Assembly: GCA_032207245.1 (NCBI GenBank)
Contig: CM063503.1
Coordinates: 62,918,730-62,982,729 of the forward strand
Reading direction: 5' to 3'
Source of the DNA: Pardosa pseudoannulata
Taxonomy: Eukaryota; Arthropoda; Arachnida; Araneae; Lycosidae
Length of the DNA: 64,000 bases
Positions 11,604 to 22,859 of this stretch are shown one piece after another. Below the pieces are notes generated by a model. That model was not told the origin of the DNA. It saw only the letters and a program-made list of their open reading frames with translations, and did no database searches. The position numbers and the translations under genes were made by a program. Position 1 is the first letter of the stretch. Each line of letters begins with the position of its first letter.

Positions 11604-12985
11604 GCAACCAATGAGCTTCTAAGTTTTTATTAATGAGTGTCCTTCTGTCATACGCTGGTGTAAAAAAGTTTAAACCCAAAAGAACTTTCATGATACTTTT
11701 TCTACTTTTTTTTCATTACTTTTATTTCCTACAAGCACCGTCTCCAAGCTATGCTACTATATATACTAATATTAGTCAAATCATTGCATTTTTTCCCCGG
11801 GTGCATAACTTTGTAAATTCTTGGCAGTGCAGAAAATGAGCAACCAATGAGCTTCTTAGTTTCTGTTAATGAGTGTCCTGTCATACGCTGGTGTAAAAAA
11901 GTTTAAACTCGAAAGAACTTTCATCATACTTTTTCTACTTTCTTTCATTGCTTTTATTTCCTACAAGCAAGGTGCCCGAGAGATGCTACGATAATATTAG
12001 CCAAATCAATGTATTTTTTCCCGGATGTATAACTTTGTAAATTCTTGGCAGTGCAGAAAATGAGCAACCAATGAGTTTCTTAGTTTCTGTTAATGAGTGT
12101 CCTGTCATACGCTGATGTAAAAAAGTTTAAACTCGAAAGAACTTTCATCATACTTTTTCTACTTTTTTTCTTTACTTTTATTTCCTTCAAACACGGTGCT
12201 CGAGCTATGCTACGATAATATTAGTCAAATCATCGTATTTTTTTTCGGGTGTATAACTTTGTAAATACTTGGCAGTGCAGAAAATCAGCAACCAATGAGC
12301 TTCTTAGTTTCTGTTAATGAGTGTACTTCTGCCATACGCTGGGGTAAAAAAGTTTAAACTCGAAAGAACTTTCATCATACTTTTTCTACATTTTTTCATT
12401 ACTTTTATTTCCTACAAGCACGGTGCCCTAGCTATACTACGATATATTTTAATATTAGTCAAATCATTGTATTCTTTTCGGGTGCATAACTTTGTAAAAT
12501 CTTGGCAGTGCAGAAAATGAGCAACCAAGGAGCTTCTTAGTTTCTGTTAATGAGTGTACTTCTGTCATACGCTGGTGTAAAAAAGTTTAAACTCCAAAGA
12601 ACTGTCATCATATTTTTTTCTACTTTATATCATTACTTTTATTTCCTACAAGCACGGTGCCCGTTCTATGCTATGATATATATTAATATTAGTCAAATCA
12701 TTGCATTTTTTCCCGGGTGCATAACTTTGTAAATTCTTGGCAGTGCAGAAAATGAGCAGCCAATGAGCTTCTTAGTTTTTGTAAATGAGTGCCCTTCTGT
12801 CATACGCTGGTGTAAAAAAGATTAAACTCAAAAGAACTTTCATCATACGTTTTCTACTTTTCTTCATTACTTGTATTTCCTACAAGCAAGGTGCCCGAGC
12901 TATGTTACAATATATACTAATACTAGTCAAATCATTGTATTTTTCCCCGGGTTCATAACTTTATAAATTCTTGGCAGTGCAGACA
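11604..12985. repeat. Tandem array, unit about 224-236 bp, 6 copies
   Basis: Copies begin with gcaaccaatgagcttcttag at 11604, 11840, 12064, 12288, 12521 and 12756. They share cttctgtcatacgctggtgt, aaaagtttaaactc.aaagaac, ttatttcctacaagca and ttcttggcagtgcag. Three short plus ORFs beginning MSVLL.YAGVKKFK are repeat artefacts. Confidence 0.9.
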
Positions 12986-12989
12986 AAGT

Positions 12990-13641
12990 CACTGACGAAT
13001 AATCATCTACCTTTATAGTACCCATATATTACAATCACATTCCATGAGTGTTAAGCCCAAAGGAAATGTGAAACTCCAGTACCAAACTATGGTGATAATT
13101 ACTAAGAACTTGGCATGCCTATCATACTTCCATTTAATTAGTTGATTTGGTGAAACTTTCCCTATATCTACAAGTAAGATTTTAAGTAGAATTGTTTTCC
13201 TCAAATTTATTTATATCTTAATGCAATAGATATTTTAATAAAGCAGTGTGAACAATTTTGTTTCCAGATTAATTAGTATTTGTTAAACTACGCATTATCT
13301 AGCATATTTGTTGCACGTGGTTAAAAAAATAAAAATAGCACTCAGGTACTCTAATTTAACGTTCACGGGCAACATTAACATTTCTTTTATTGTCATATCA
13401 CTGAAGAGGATGGGCTGGAGAACTTTCAATACCGACAGGTATTAAAGAATGCTGTCTGAAATTTTACAAAATGTAGTGACTCTATGACAAACCTTGTAAA
13501 TTTGTATGAAAAAACGCTGATACAAACGGACACTTTTTTAGATATATAAATAAATTAGAGATGGATAAATTTTTAGCGGCCAATGAATGAACGTGTGTCG
13601 CTGCAGCGCATCTTAATTGCGCAACTGACAGGATATTTACG
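12990..13641. other. Unassigned stretch
   Basis: No gene recognised. Part of 13550..13641 may be the 5' end of the Tc1 element that continues after the SINE, but no terminal inverted repeat was identified. Confidence 0.35.
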
Positions 13642-13821
13642 ATTAGGTTAGGTTTGGAGCGCTACGGTTTATATTTGTGCATCACGAGGGCTAATGAGAA
13701 CGGGATCTACTGCTTAAAGCCGACTATGAACGAGTACGAATATCCATGCCACAGTGGGATTCGAACCCACGAATTCAGGTACTGAAGATCAGCGCCCTAA
13801 CCATTCGACCCTCATTCGGCT
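13642..13821 (-). mobile_element. tRNA-derived SINE, full length, with 12-bp target duplication
   Basis: Best-preserved member of the family. On the minus strand the head is a tRNA-like promoter: A-box region tggttagggcgctg and B box gggttcgaatccc. A body gtactcgttcatagtcggct and ttaagcagtagatcccg follows, then ctcattagccctcgtg and the tail cgctccaaacctaacc. Identical 12-bp sequences aggatatttacg at 13630..13641 and 13822..13833 are the target-site duplication. Transcription would be by RNA polymerase III from the internal boxes. Confidence 0.9.
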
Positions 13822-13900
13822 AGGATATTTACGTGGAGAAATTTCGATTCCAGGTCATAAATTCTTTGCGAATTTCATTCCGTGTACTCAGACAGTAACG

Positions 13901-15470
13901 ATGCCTCCCATCCAGGTGCGCGAATGATAAGCGCAGATGTCAGCATTTGAGAGATAGCGTGTAGTTGGGGTCAAAGAAGCCGGCTGGTCTAATCTGAGAA
14001 TAGCTCGACATTTCAGCAGGATCGATGCCATTATTAAACGATAGTGGCAGGAATGAGTGAACCATGGCTGAACACAGCGTTAAGAAGACAGCGGTTGGCT
14101 TAGAGAAACGACAGAACATGAGGACCGAGTGTGGTATAGCCACATTCTATGTAAAAGGGAATGCCAGGAATTGCCGGCCTCCTGACCCCTTATTTTATGG
14201 AATGGGGCTTGTCCATGTCCGAGTCACCTTGAATTTTCCCGCGCTGACCATCCGTGGGTTGCCGTTTTGCTCTCCCCATCTTTCATCTTTTGTCCAGCTT
14301 GAGCGCTGCTTGGCGCCCTAAGATTCCTAGGCTGTTGTTCCTACTCAAGCTACGTTTGGCGATCATCTTGGGTTCCCGCTGGCGGGATTTTTCCACTGAC
14401 CTCGCCATTCGCGGTGTAGAATGGACATCATTCTGGCCGAATTTGGGGGAGAGATCACCCGCATCATTTTAAGAAGAAAAAATATTTCTTTTGAGCCATT
14501 TTGCTCCTTTTTCTTTGATTTTTGTGTCATGTCGAGGGACGAGTATTTTTCTGACAAAGTCAGCAAGGAATAATCTATAATAAAATTCTTTTAAGCTATC
14601 AACTGATCTGGACTATATTTATTTTCGTGAACTTGAATTTTTCTTTGTTAAAAGAGTCTGGAGCATTCCAAATGAGGATAGTGAGTCGTGTCTGCCGCCA
14701 TACTGTTCCACCAAAGAACCGGTCAAAGGTTATTGCGACTATGAAAAAAAAGGAATATCCAACAACAACCGTTATTCTTCAATAATTATTCAACAATCCA
14801 AATTCAACAATGACTAAATATTCTTTGCTAAGCAAGTGATCAATAATGCGTGTGCTACTCAAGCGATTCTTAGTGTTCCTTTGAATTGCAAGCATGCTGA
14901 TGTCAAACTTGGATACACATTAACATCCTTCAAAAAGTTTTGTCAAACATTTAATTCAACACCGAGCAATCGTGAGAGCGGTACTCACAGCCCCAGATAC
15001 ATGATTATCATCGATTGTGCATGTAACTAGTTCTTCAGTCACAAAGTGATGGTCTGGGGTGCCATTTCATTTCATAGTAGGATCTGTTTGGTTATCATCC
15101 GTGGTAACCTTACAGCACAGCGGTACGTCGACGAAGTTCTATGTCCCGTTGTGTTACCTTTTAGGCCACGCCATCATGGGCTTACATTTCAACAAGATAA
15201 TGGCCAGTCCCTCACTGTACGTGTTTCTACTGTTTGTCTTTGTGCTTGCCGAACGCTATCTTGGCCAGCAAGGATCTCTCTCCTATTGAGCACACTTGGA
15301 GGATTATGGGTAGGACCCTCCAACCAGTTCTGGATTTTGAAGATGTAACATGCCAGTTGGACAGAATTTGCCCCGATATCCCTCAAGAAGACATCTACCC
15401 CCTCTATCAACCAATGCCAAGCCGAATAACTGCTTGCATAAAGGCCAGAGGTGGACAAACGCGTTGCTGA
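13901..15470 (+). pseudogene. Tc1-family transposase pseudogene, split by a solo LTR
   Basis: The N-terminal part (13901..14129) reads MPPIQVRE, stops, and then a helix-turn-helix-like stretch (MSAFE, VVGVKEAGWSNLRIARHF, WQE-VNHG, TQR-EDSGWLRETTEHEDR). The frame resumes after the LTR as AIVRAVLTAPDT-LSSI at 14966. It then jumps, through an internal deletion, to VMVWGAISFHSRICLVIIRG and the catalytic-region block LTFQQDNG. The end reads DLSPIEHTWRIMGRTLQPVL and finishes IKARGGQTRC. W.GAIS, QQDN and SPIEH.W are Tc1 DDE-domain hallmarks. Several stops and frameshifts make it non-functional. Confidence 0.85.
14130..14961 (+). mobile_element. Solo LTR with 5-bp target duplication, inserted in the Tc1 pseudogene
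   Basis: The 832-bp insertion starts TGTGGTATAG and ends TTCAACA (TG...CA). It is flanked by ccgag at 14125..14129 and 14962..14966. It has a GC-rich first half and a polyadenylation-like aataaaattctttt near 14578. The Tc1 reading frame resumes exactly after the second ccgag, which fixes both borders. This fits an LTR retrotransposon reduced to one LTR by recombination. The superfamily is not determined. Confidence 0.8.
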
Positions 15471-15669
15471 GTTTTTCACTTTGTGAAGCTCTGTCACATG
15501 AATAAATCATCCAATTTTACTCGAATTGTAATCATTTGTTTTTCTGTACATGTACATCACATCTACCGATTTTCGTTCCATTCCTCCTTCTTGGTATGAC
15601 TTTTTTTTGTCTAAAAGTATATTTGCCTACATGGAATTCGTACTTACAAGAAATATTTTGTTGACAGAA

Positions 15670-15980
15670 TATTGAGGATACAAATTTTATTGTATAGTAA
15701 AAATTAATCGGGGATTAAATTTAAAATTTCTAACTTGGATTTAAATGAAAACTATATTTATAGTTAAACATCGAACACTTAAATCAATGCACAACAACAA
15801 CAAGGGTAACCCGTTGGTAACGGTCATATTGCCAACGGGTGATAAATAAATATATGGAGATTATAGTAGACGATTGCAAATGAATAAATAAGATATTCAT
15901 TGGAATGACGTCATAGTGCTAAAAATGTTATTTCTAGCTGAATTGTGACGTCATAAATAAATAAATTTGCCACCTGCGAT
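15670..15980 (-). mobile_element. Diverged Helitron fragment
   Basis: It shares with the Helitron at 5113..5797, in the same orientation, aatcggggattaaatttaaaat and ggaatgacgtcatagtgcta plus aatgttattt. It carries a hairpin acccgttgg/ccaacgggt at about 15809..15840. The termini are not preserved. Confidence 0.5.
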
Positions 15981-16252
15981 GAAACGTGGCAGTAATGTAT
16001 GAAATAACGGCAAACAACTTTTGAAAAAGAAGGGAAAATATGGAATTCAAAAGTTCTAATGAAGACAATTTATTCTGCTGTATTTTAAAATATAAGTGTA
16101 CGAAGTTTCTTTGGAATCGGTCTGATATCTTAGTAAACCACGTGAATAAAGTTACATACATATAATGACTTTAATTTATATAAAGATTCATATTATAAAC
16201 CTATAATGTAGTTAAGACCAAAAGTATTTTAAGTTGAATATTTGTTTTACAG

Positions 16253-16326
16253 GTTCCCTATGTGGCTCCGAAATTTCTCCTTAATTCAGGAATACTAATT
16301 GTGGGTGTTACGTGTGTATTATTTGG
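16253..16326 (+). CDS. SLC18B1: SLC18B1-like transporter, exon A (first visible)
   Basis: This exon encodes VPYVAPKFLLNSGILIVGVT and then CVLF plus two bases of a glycine codon. The acceptor is tttgttttacag and the donor gg|gtacgt. It corresponds to the loop and TM3 of SLC18B1 proteins (family pattern: GAKFM...AGMFVSGG..ILFG). It reads in phase 0 and hands over two bases to exon B. The human protein has about 85 residues before this point, so the start codon and TM1-TM2 exons are missing here. I looked for good donor sites upstream in 1..16250 and found none attached to a transporter-like reading frame. The gene is therefore 5'-incomplete in this window. Confidence 0.88.
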
Positions 16327-16682
16327 GTACGTATGTTTATAAACGCTTTCAGCTATAGTGGCTGAGTTACTTAGAATTAAATATTTATATCTCTTTTAAC
16401 TTATGAAACATTCTCGTTAAGTTTGACAAGCTGCAGATTAATAAAAAGCTCTGATAAAAATTTGCAGAAAATAATGATAACGATAAAAAATAAGAATATT
16501 AAATATTTAATTAAAAATATGATAGAAAAGTAATTTTAAGTGAAAAATATACAGAAAAAAAAACTGCAGAAATATCAATTATTTAAAGTGGTATTTAAAA
16601 TTAGGCTTCCCCTCATTCCAACTTCATTTCATACTCATACTTTTCCTCCAGTGAGGCGTCAGTTTAATAACACTGTCTACCG

Positions 16683-17060
16683 TTTTCTTTATGAGCCGCG
16701 GTAGCTCTGTAGGTAAAGGCAAAGATCTCGTAATTGAGAGGTTGCTTGTTTGGAACCCTAGCCGGCCTAAACCTAGTCGCCGTGTTCGTTAAAGGTAACT
16801 GGGGCAGGTAAAATATGTTCTTGGTCACAATGTCCTCCAAGTTCTCAATCAATACATCTAGAGGTGGCAGGCTAAGTATCTAGGCCTTCTGCTTGGTCCC
16901 TGCTTTAAAATTACGAGGACCAATTTGAGCATAAGTCATACTTTCACCCTTGTGGTGCTCGTTATAAAAGAAAGGCTCACCCCATTGCCTTAATACTCCG
17001 GCTGAATCATGCTTGGTTTCCCCAAGTGGCATAAGTCAGCAACAACAGTCGATTTATATA
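16683..17060 (+). mobile_element. Second tRNA-derived SINE family (16.7 kb)
   Basis: A tRNA-like head with A-box-like ggtagctctgtaggtaaagg and B-box-like ttgtttggaaccctagcc starts at about 16690. A body unrelated to the main SINE family follows. The 3' limit is uncertain. It lies 350 bp downstream of exon A. Confidence 0.5.
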
Positions 17061-17603
17061 ATTATACGATGATAGCCGGCGCACAAACTAAGTTCGAACT
17101 CTCCCTTGAACAAGATAAAAAAAAAAACCAACTTTTAAAACCTTCCTATACCTGGACGAAGCCGCTGTTTGTCGCTTGCTGTCAGGGGCTCATATTCCAT
17201 TGCTGGTATGGATATTCGTAACCTTAAGGATTCAGCTTTAAGCAATAGGTTCTGGTTTGAGTAGACATCATTTAACCTTTTAATGACGGAATATTTCTGC
17301 TTACTTGTGAAGACAAAGATGAGAGTCTTAGATTCATTGCTTCCTTTAACCCTTAATTTGACAAGATTTTTTTTCAAATATTTTTTAATTTCTGTTATTT
17401 TCCCATGTCTGTATATACATTAGGATCTCTGTAAAATCCCTCAGGATCTTCGTAATAGAAATATATTTTAAAGTTTTTTTTAGAGATTTAAGCCGTACAA
17501 AAGTTTTCATTAACCCGCCAGATTTTATTTATTTGATTGTTCGTTGTAGCGGACTTAGCCAAATTAAGGGTTAAAAGCAATTTTTTTTTTATATTTTTAT
17601 TAA

Positions 17604-18478
17604 TATGTTTTAGATATGTTTCAAATAGAGTAGTTTTATATAGAATGTCGTTTCTAGCGCAAAAAATTTAGCCGTCATATTAAACAAAATTATTTGGGAT
17701 CACGATTGCTTATTTTGCTTTCATTAAATCAATGTACAGTACAATGGCACAATTTAGCACAGTACTTCCATTTTTAGTATCCATCTTCCAATAATTTTCA
17801 CACTGTCCCCATCCAATCATTTTCAGATAGAATATGTTTTAGATATGTTTCACATAGAATAGTTTTTTTATAGAATGTCGTTTCTAGCGCATAAAATTTA
17901 GCCGTCATATTAAACAAAACTATTATGGATACCGACTGCTTATTTTGCTTTCTTTAAATCAACGTACAGTACATTGGCACAATTTAACACAGTAGTTCCA
18001 TTTTTAGTAACCATCTTCCAATCATTTCCATACTATCACCATCCAATCATTTTCATACAGAATATGTGTTAGATATGTTTCAAATAAAATAGTTTTATAT
18101 AGAATGTCGTTTCTAGCGCATAAAATTTAGCCGTCATATTAAACAAAATTATTATGGATACCGACTGCTTATTTTGCTTTCTTTAAATCAATGTACATTA
18201 CAATGGCACAATTTAACACAGTACTTCCATTTTTAGTAACCAAATTCCAGTCATTTTCACACTATCACCATCCAATTTCACATAGAATATGTTTTAGATA
18301 TGTTTCACATAGAGTAGTTTTATATAGAATGTCGTTTCTAGCGCATAACATTTAGCCATCATATTAAACAAAATTGTTTTGGATCACGATTGCTTATTTT
18401 GCTTTCTTTAAATCAATGTACAGTACAATGTTACAATTTAACACAGTACTTCCATTTTTAGTAACCATCTTAAAATGA
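17604..18478. repeat. Tandem array, unit about 229 bp, about 3.8 copies
   Basis: Copies start with tatgttttagatatgtttca at 17604, 17833, 18063 and 18289. They share agaatgtcgtttctagcgca, agccgtcatattaaacaaaa and cagtacttccatttttagta. The array ends about 155 bp before exon B. Confidence 0.92.
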
Positions 18479-18633
18479 TGTTTCCAGAAATTATATATAA
18501 TACGACCAGCTTGCCAAACCTAGGTACTTAGTCTGTATAATTAAATTTCAATTCAAATATACTATCATTAAAAGTCATAACTGAAAATTTTCAATTGTGT
18601 ACCAAACTAATATCGATGTTTTTATTCCAACAG

Positions 18634-18781
18634 GTCTTTAGATCTCGTTCGAGGTCGGGAAGCTTTTGTAGCTTTAGCATTTGTTATTCGTACTGTGGAA
18701 GGAGTAGGGGCAGCTGCTCTTCGAACATCCTGTTATACTATCATAGCCTCCCAGTTTTCTGAAGGAATTGGGACAACTTTC
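18634..18781 (+). CDS. SLC18B1: SLC18B1-like transporter, exon B
   Basis: One base completes the glycine from exon A. The next 49 codons begin SLDLVRGREAFVALAFVIRT and include EGVGAAALRTSCYTIIASQF. Acceptor ttattccaacag and donor ttc|gtaagt are canonical. The segment covers TM4 and the start of the TM4-TM5 region, and matches the SLC18B1 pattern of an F.I..F..R..(D/E)..(G/S)..AA block followed by a small-residue helix. Only 83 bp separate it from exon C. The pair sits between two tandem arrays, one ending about 155 bp upstream and one starting 48 bp after exon C. Confidence 0.93.
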
Positions 18782-18864
18782 GTAAGTGTTGTGATATAAA
18801 TAAATACTTTTCAAGATTGTCTTATCAGTGTTGGGATTTTGTAAATATTCTTCTCTTCCTGTAG

Positions 18865-18933
18865 GCTGTTTTAGAAACTTTCCTAGGAATTGGCCTCATT
18901 ACTGGTCCTACCCTTGGTGGAGCCTTATATGAC
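18865..18933 (+). CDS. SLC18B1: SLC18B1-like transporter, exon C
   Basis: Twenty-three codons in phase 0 start AVLETFLGIGLITGPTLGGA and end LYD. This is the MFS antiporter signature in TM5: a G..LGP..GG.LY motif, as in SLC18 family members. Acceptor ctcttcctgtag and donor gac|gtaaga are good. The intron that follows is the longest in the visible gene (11.8 kb) and is full of repeats. Confidence 0.94.
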
Positions 18934-18980
18934 GTAAGAAGCTTTAAACTTCATTTTTTTCCTATTGGTATTTACAGCGA

Positions 18981-20365
18981 GACCTGCCTATAATGGTACT
19001 CTATAGCTGCGGTTCTCGGAATGGGTGACAAAAGCGTATTAAAGGATGTCGCAGAAATAATGAAAAATTCAGCAAGTTTTAATCCTGACATTAACCCTTT
19101 GTGCTCCAAATATATTTCCCCCATTCACAGTAGTCTGGTACAAATTAATATTTGAATTATATCAATTTATTGGAGACCTATAATGGTACTCTAGAGCTGC
19201 GGTTCTCTTAATGGGTTTCAAAAGCGTATGCCTGGATGTCGCAGAAATAATGAAAAATAATGAAATTTTCAGCCAGTTTTAATCTTGACATTAACCCTTT
19301 GTGCTTTAAATTTATTTTCCCCATTCTCAGTAGTCTGGTACAAATTAATATTTGAATTATATCAATTTAATGAAGACCTATAATGATAGTCTAAAGCTGC
19401 GGTTCTCGGAATGGATGGCAAAAGCGTATGCCAGGATGTCGCAGAACTAATGATAAATTCAGCCAGTTTTAATCCTGACATTAACCCTTTGTGCTCCAAA
19501 TTTATTTTCCCCATTCCCAGTAGTCTGGTACAAATTAATATTTGAATTATATCAATTTAATGAAGACCTATAATGATACTCTAGAGCTGCGGTTCTCGGA
19601 ATGAGTGGCAAAAGCGTATGCCAGGATGTCGCAGAAATAATGAAAAATAATGAAAATTTCAGCTATTTTTAATCTTGACATTAACCCTTTGTGCTTTAAA
19701 TTTATTTTCCCCATTCCCAGTAGTCTGGTACAAATTAATATTTGAATTATATCAATTTGAAGACCTATAATGTTACTTTAAAGCTCCGGATCTGGGAATG
19801 GATTTCAAAAGCGTATGCCTGGATGTCGCAGAAATAATGAAAAATAATGAAAATTTCAGCCAGTTTTAATCTTAATATTAACTCTTTGTGCTCCAAATTT
19901 GTTTTCCCCATTCCCAGTAGTCTGGTACAAATTAATATTTGAATTATATCAATTTATTGAAGACCTATAATGGGACTCTAGAGCTCCGGATCTGGGAATG
20001 GGTTTCAAAAGCGTATGCCTGGATGTCGCAGAAATAATGAAAAAGAATGAAAAATTCAGCCAGTTTTAATATTAACATTAACCCTTTGTTTTCCAAATTT
20101 ATTCTCCCCTTTCCCAGTAGTCTGGTACAAATTAATATATGAAAGCGGATGTCGCAGAAATAATGAACCTATAATGGCACTCTAGAGCTGCGGTTCTCGG
20201 AATGGGTGGCAAAAGCGTATGCCAGGATGTCGCAGAACTAATGATAAATTCAGCCAGTTTTAATCCTGACATTAACCCTTTGTGCTCTAAATTTATTTTC
20301 CCCATTCCCAGTAGTCTGGTACAAATTAATATTTGCATTATATCAATTTATTGAAGACCTAACAA
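18981..20365. repeat. Tandem array, unit about 190-201 bp, 7 copies
   Basis: Copies start gacctataatggtactctag at 18981, 19174, 19375, 19565, 19762, 19962 and about 20165. They share gcggttctcggaatgg, gccaggatgtcgcagaa, aaccctttgtgctccaaatt and cagtagtctggtacaaatta. A truncated join occurs near 20140..20165. The array begins only 48 bp after the exon C donor. Confidence 0.93.
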
Positions 20366-20793
20366 TTTTAATTGAGTTAAACAACAGTGAACAGTAATTC
20401 TCAAATTTACAAACCGTGTCAAGCCATATTCGACGTTATACTTACAAAAAGAAAGATGATGTCGAGACAGACTGCACAATGAAACTCAAAAGGGTTAAAG
20501 ACAAATGATCATTGAATTTCACTTTTTTTCTTTCCATTTCCTTTATTCAAATCATTTTAAGAGTAGCTGTGACGCGAATTTTTTTTCAATCCGATACATG
20601 AACTAAGGAAAAAAAAATTGAGAAAAGCTGTTTCCTAAACGATGTTACCGAAACGAATATTGTTATACATTACAAACAGTTTGAGTATTTGATCATCTGT
20701 TGTACGTCCTGTGCATGCAGGAGCGTAGTGATATATTGTTCATGGGTAGGTTTTCCCCTTTAACTCATATCTGAAAATTAATATAGAATTCGT

Positions 20794-20829
<36 letters not shown>

Positions 20830-20868
20830 CACATACATAATATCATGTGTATATACATACACATATAT

Positions 20869-20930
<62 letters not shown>

Positions 20931-20946
20931 TCCATATATATATATA
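20794..20946. repeat. Compound (CA)n(TA)n microsatellite
   Basis: CA, TA, interrupted CATA and a second TA run. Confidence 0.95.
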
Positions 20947-21052
20947 GCAATTCTCAAGGGGGTGGTTACAATCCTCACTTCGTTACTGTGTGCATGTAAT
21001 ATACTGGGCTGTATTTAAAGATTTAACTGTATTCTTTACATACAGTTATTAA

Positions 21053-21792
21053 CACATTCGCTGCCACTAAAAATGATATTACCATCCTCAGAAGTCGCAT
21101 TACAAAACAGGGTTTTAATGGTTTAAATGTTCGTTATATTTTACTACGAAAATCAGAAAAACGAGAAACATATTTCCTGTTTAGAAGAGCGTTTTTTTTC
21201 CGACGCTCTGGAGCGCTCTGGAGCACACAGACTCAACCTCTCTTCGTGAGTGCCACTGACGCTCCAGCGAGTCTGATGAATATTCTCAGATATTACTGGT
21301 ATTTTGCATAAAATAGCAGTTTAAAAGGAATAAAACGGAATACCGTTCATATATACGTTCATATATATTCATTTATTCCATTTATGAAACAATACTGAAA
21401 ACATTTACAAATAATAAGCACAATATACAGATATTGGCATTGTTGAATTATTACTTCTATTTCTAGATGTTGAAGCAAAATAATAATTAAACATAATAAT
21501 GCAAAAGTACTATCAACTCTAAATATTAAATTAATGTAGCAAAGTATATATAACACATAAACGATATAGTAAAAAAAAAAAAAATAATGCAAACAAAAAT
21601 TTGGAAAACTAACCCAAAAAATTAAAAAATAATGCTTCACTAACGTGCCGAAACAACCTCGCCGTTCAATTTCCAAAGCCACACTAAACACAGAGCATAT
21701 AACTTATCAAAGTCCGTCGCCGCGTTAGTGCGTCGTCGGCATACCAGGAGGTGCCGCTCTGACGCGCCAGTGCGTCGGTGGCAGCGAACGTG
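21053..21792. mobile_element. piggyBac-type MITE with TTAA target sites (21 kb)
   Basis: TTAA at 21049..21052 is followed by CACATTCGCTGCCACT. The right end ggtggcagcgaacgtg is followed by TTAA at 21793..21796. The 16-bp terminal inverted repeats differ at two positions. Both subterminal zones are GC-rich and contain gacgctc-type repeats. The interior is AT-rich, and its minus ORF (21359..21691) is a hydrophobic low-complexity frame without a recognised family. Confidence 0.8.
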
Positions 21793-22274
21793 TTAATGTC
21801 GCTGTTACTAATATCATAGTTACTAAAATAAATAATCACAACTTACTAATTAATAAGCATTAATATGCGCAATTTAATCCCTTAGTGATTTTAAGTTTTC
21901 CCCAATGAGTATTAAAATAAACATAAAATATATTTACCCCAACGCACAAAACTTTTGCTGACAAATTTATTTTGCATTGCTACGTACAAAAAGCATATTA
22001 TTTTATGATTTGATATTAACAAAGCTTTTCATTTGCATTTCGATAAAATTGGAATTTTAGTTAAAAATTTTATTAAAAATAATAACAAAATGCATAAAAG
22101 AAAGATGAATTTTATTTCATATTAAACTTTAAAAAAATCATAATTTTATCTGTTTATTTCCCGTTTTTCATTGTGGGGGTTTGGTTTTTCTATAAAGAAA
22201 CGAGGATATCTTTCGTGTTGTTGTATAATATTAAAAGAACTAATATATGCATGTATATATTAGTATATAACACG

Positions 22275-22801
22275 GCGAAAATTAATTCGCTGGTCACATC
22301 GAATTAATTCCCTACTGTATTTACTTACTCTGACTTGCTGGGAAAGGAGAAGACCTAATTATTCTTGCAGTCGTGACACCATGAAAGAGACAACAATCCA
22401 AGTAGAACTTAAGTTGTATTTAAGAGCTGCTAAAAAAAGACATGTTTAACAGTCAAAGGCAGACGAGAGAATGATCATCGAAACATGTGCTGGAACAGGG
22501 TTGGACCCCAGAGTGAGCGACGCTTAGTATTTTCCCTAAGGGACAGACAATTTAGAAACGTTAACAATAAAAGTAATTTAGATCAGCTGAAAAACCGAGC
22601 CATTTGCCAGCGACAGCTGGCAACTGCGGTGAGTGGACCAAAAATTTGCATCTATTGCAGAGAAAGCTTTGGGGAATGGGAAGAATTTTAAGTCGCTTAC
22701 AATCCTTTAATTATGATATTTTGTGGCTGTGAAAATAGATTTGAAGGAATAAGAATGGAAAGGGGAGAAAGAAGTATTATCTTGAAATGATTTTAATATA
22801 T
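22275..22801 (+). repeat. Dispersed repeat family B, copy 1
   Basis: Shares with 44388..44916, in the same orientation, cagtcgtgacacc.tgaa.ga, acatgtgctggaacaggg, agagaaagctttggg and cctttaattatgatattttg. It ends at a (TA)n tract. It could be an LTR or the non-coding part of a retroelement. No coding frame is preserved. Confidence 0.6.

Positions 22802-22856
<55 letters not shown>
22802..22856. repeat. (TA)n microsatellite
   Basis: About 55 bp of TA directly abutting repeat family B. Confidence 0.97.

Positions 22857-22859
<3 letters not shown>

Noticed and set aside
11604..12985. Array inspected as a possible CRISPR-like or regularly spaced repeat
   Set aside because: The whole 230-bp unit is repeated with no short repeat and unique spacers; it is an ordinary tandem repeat.
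14064..14566. Overlapping ORFs on both strands at 14.0-14.6 kb
   Set aside because: They fall in the GC-rich half of the solo LTR and in the broken Tc1 frame; no protein family fits.
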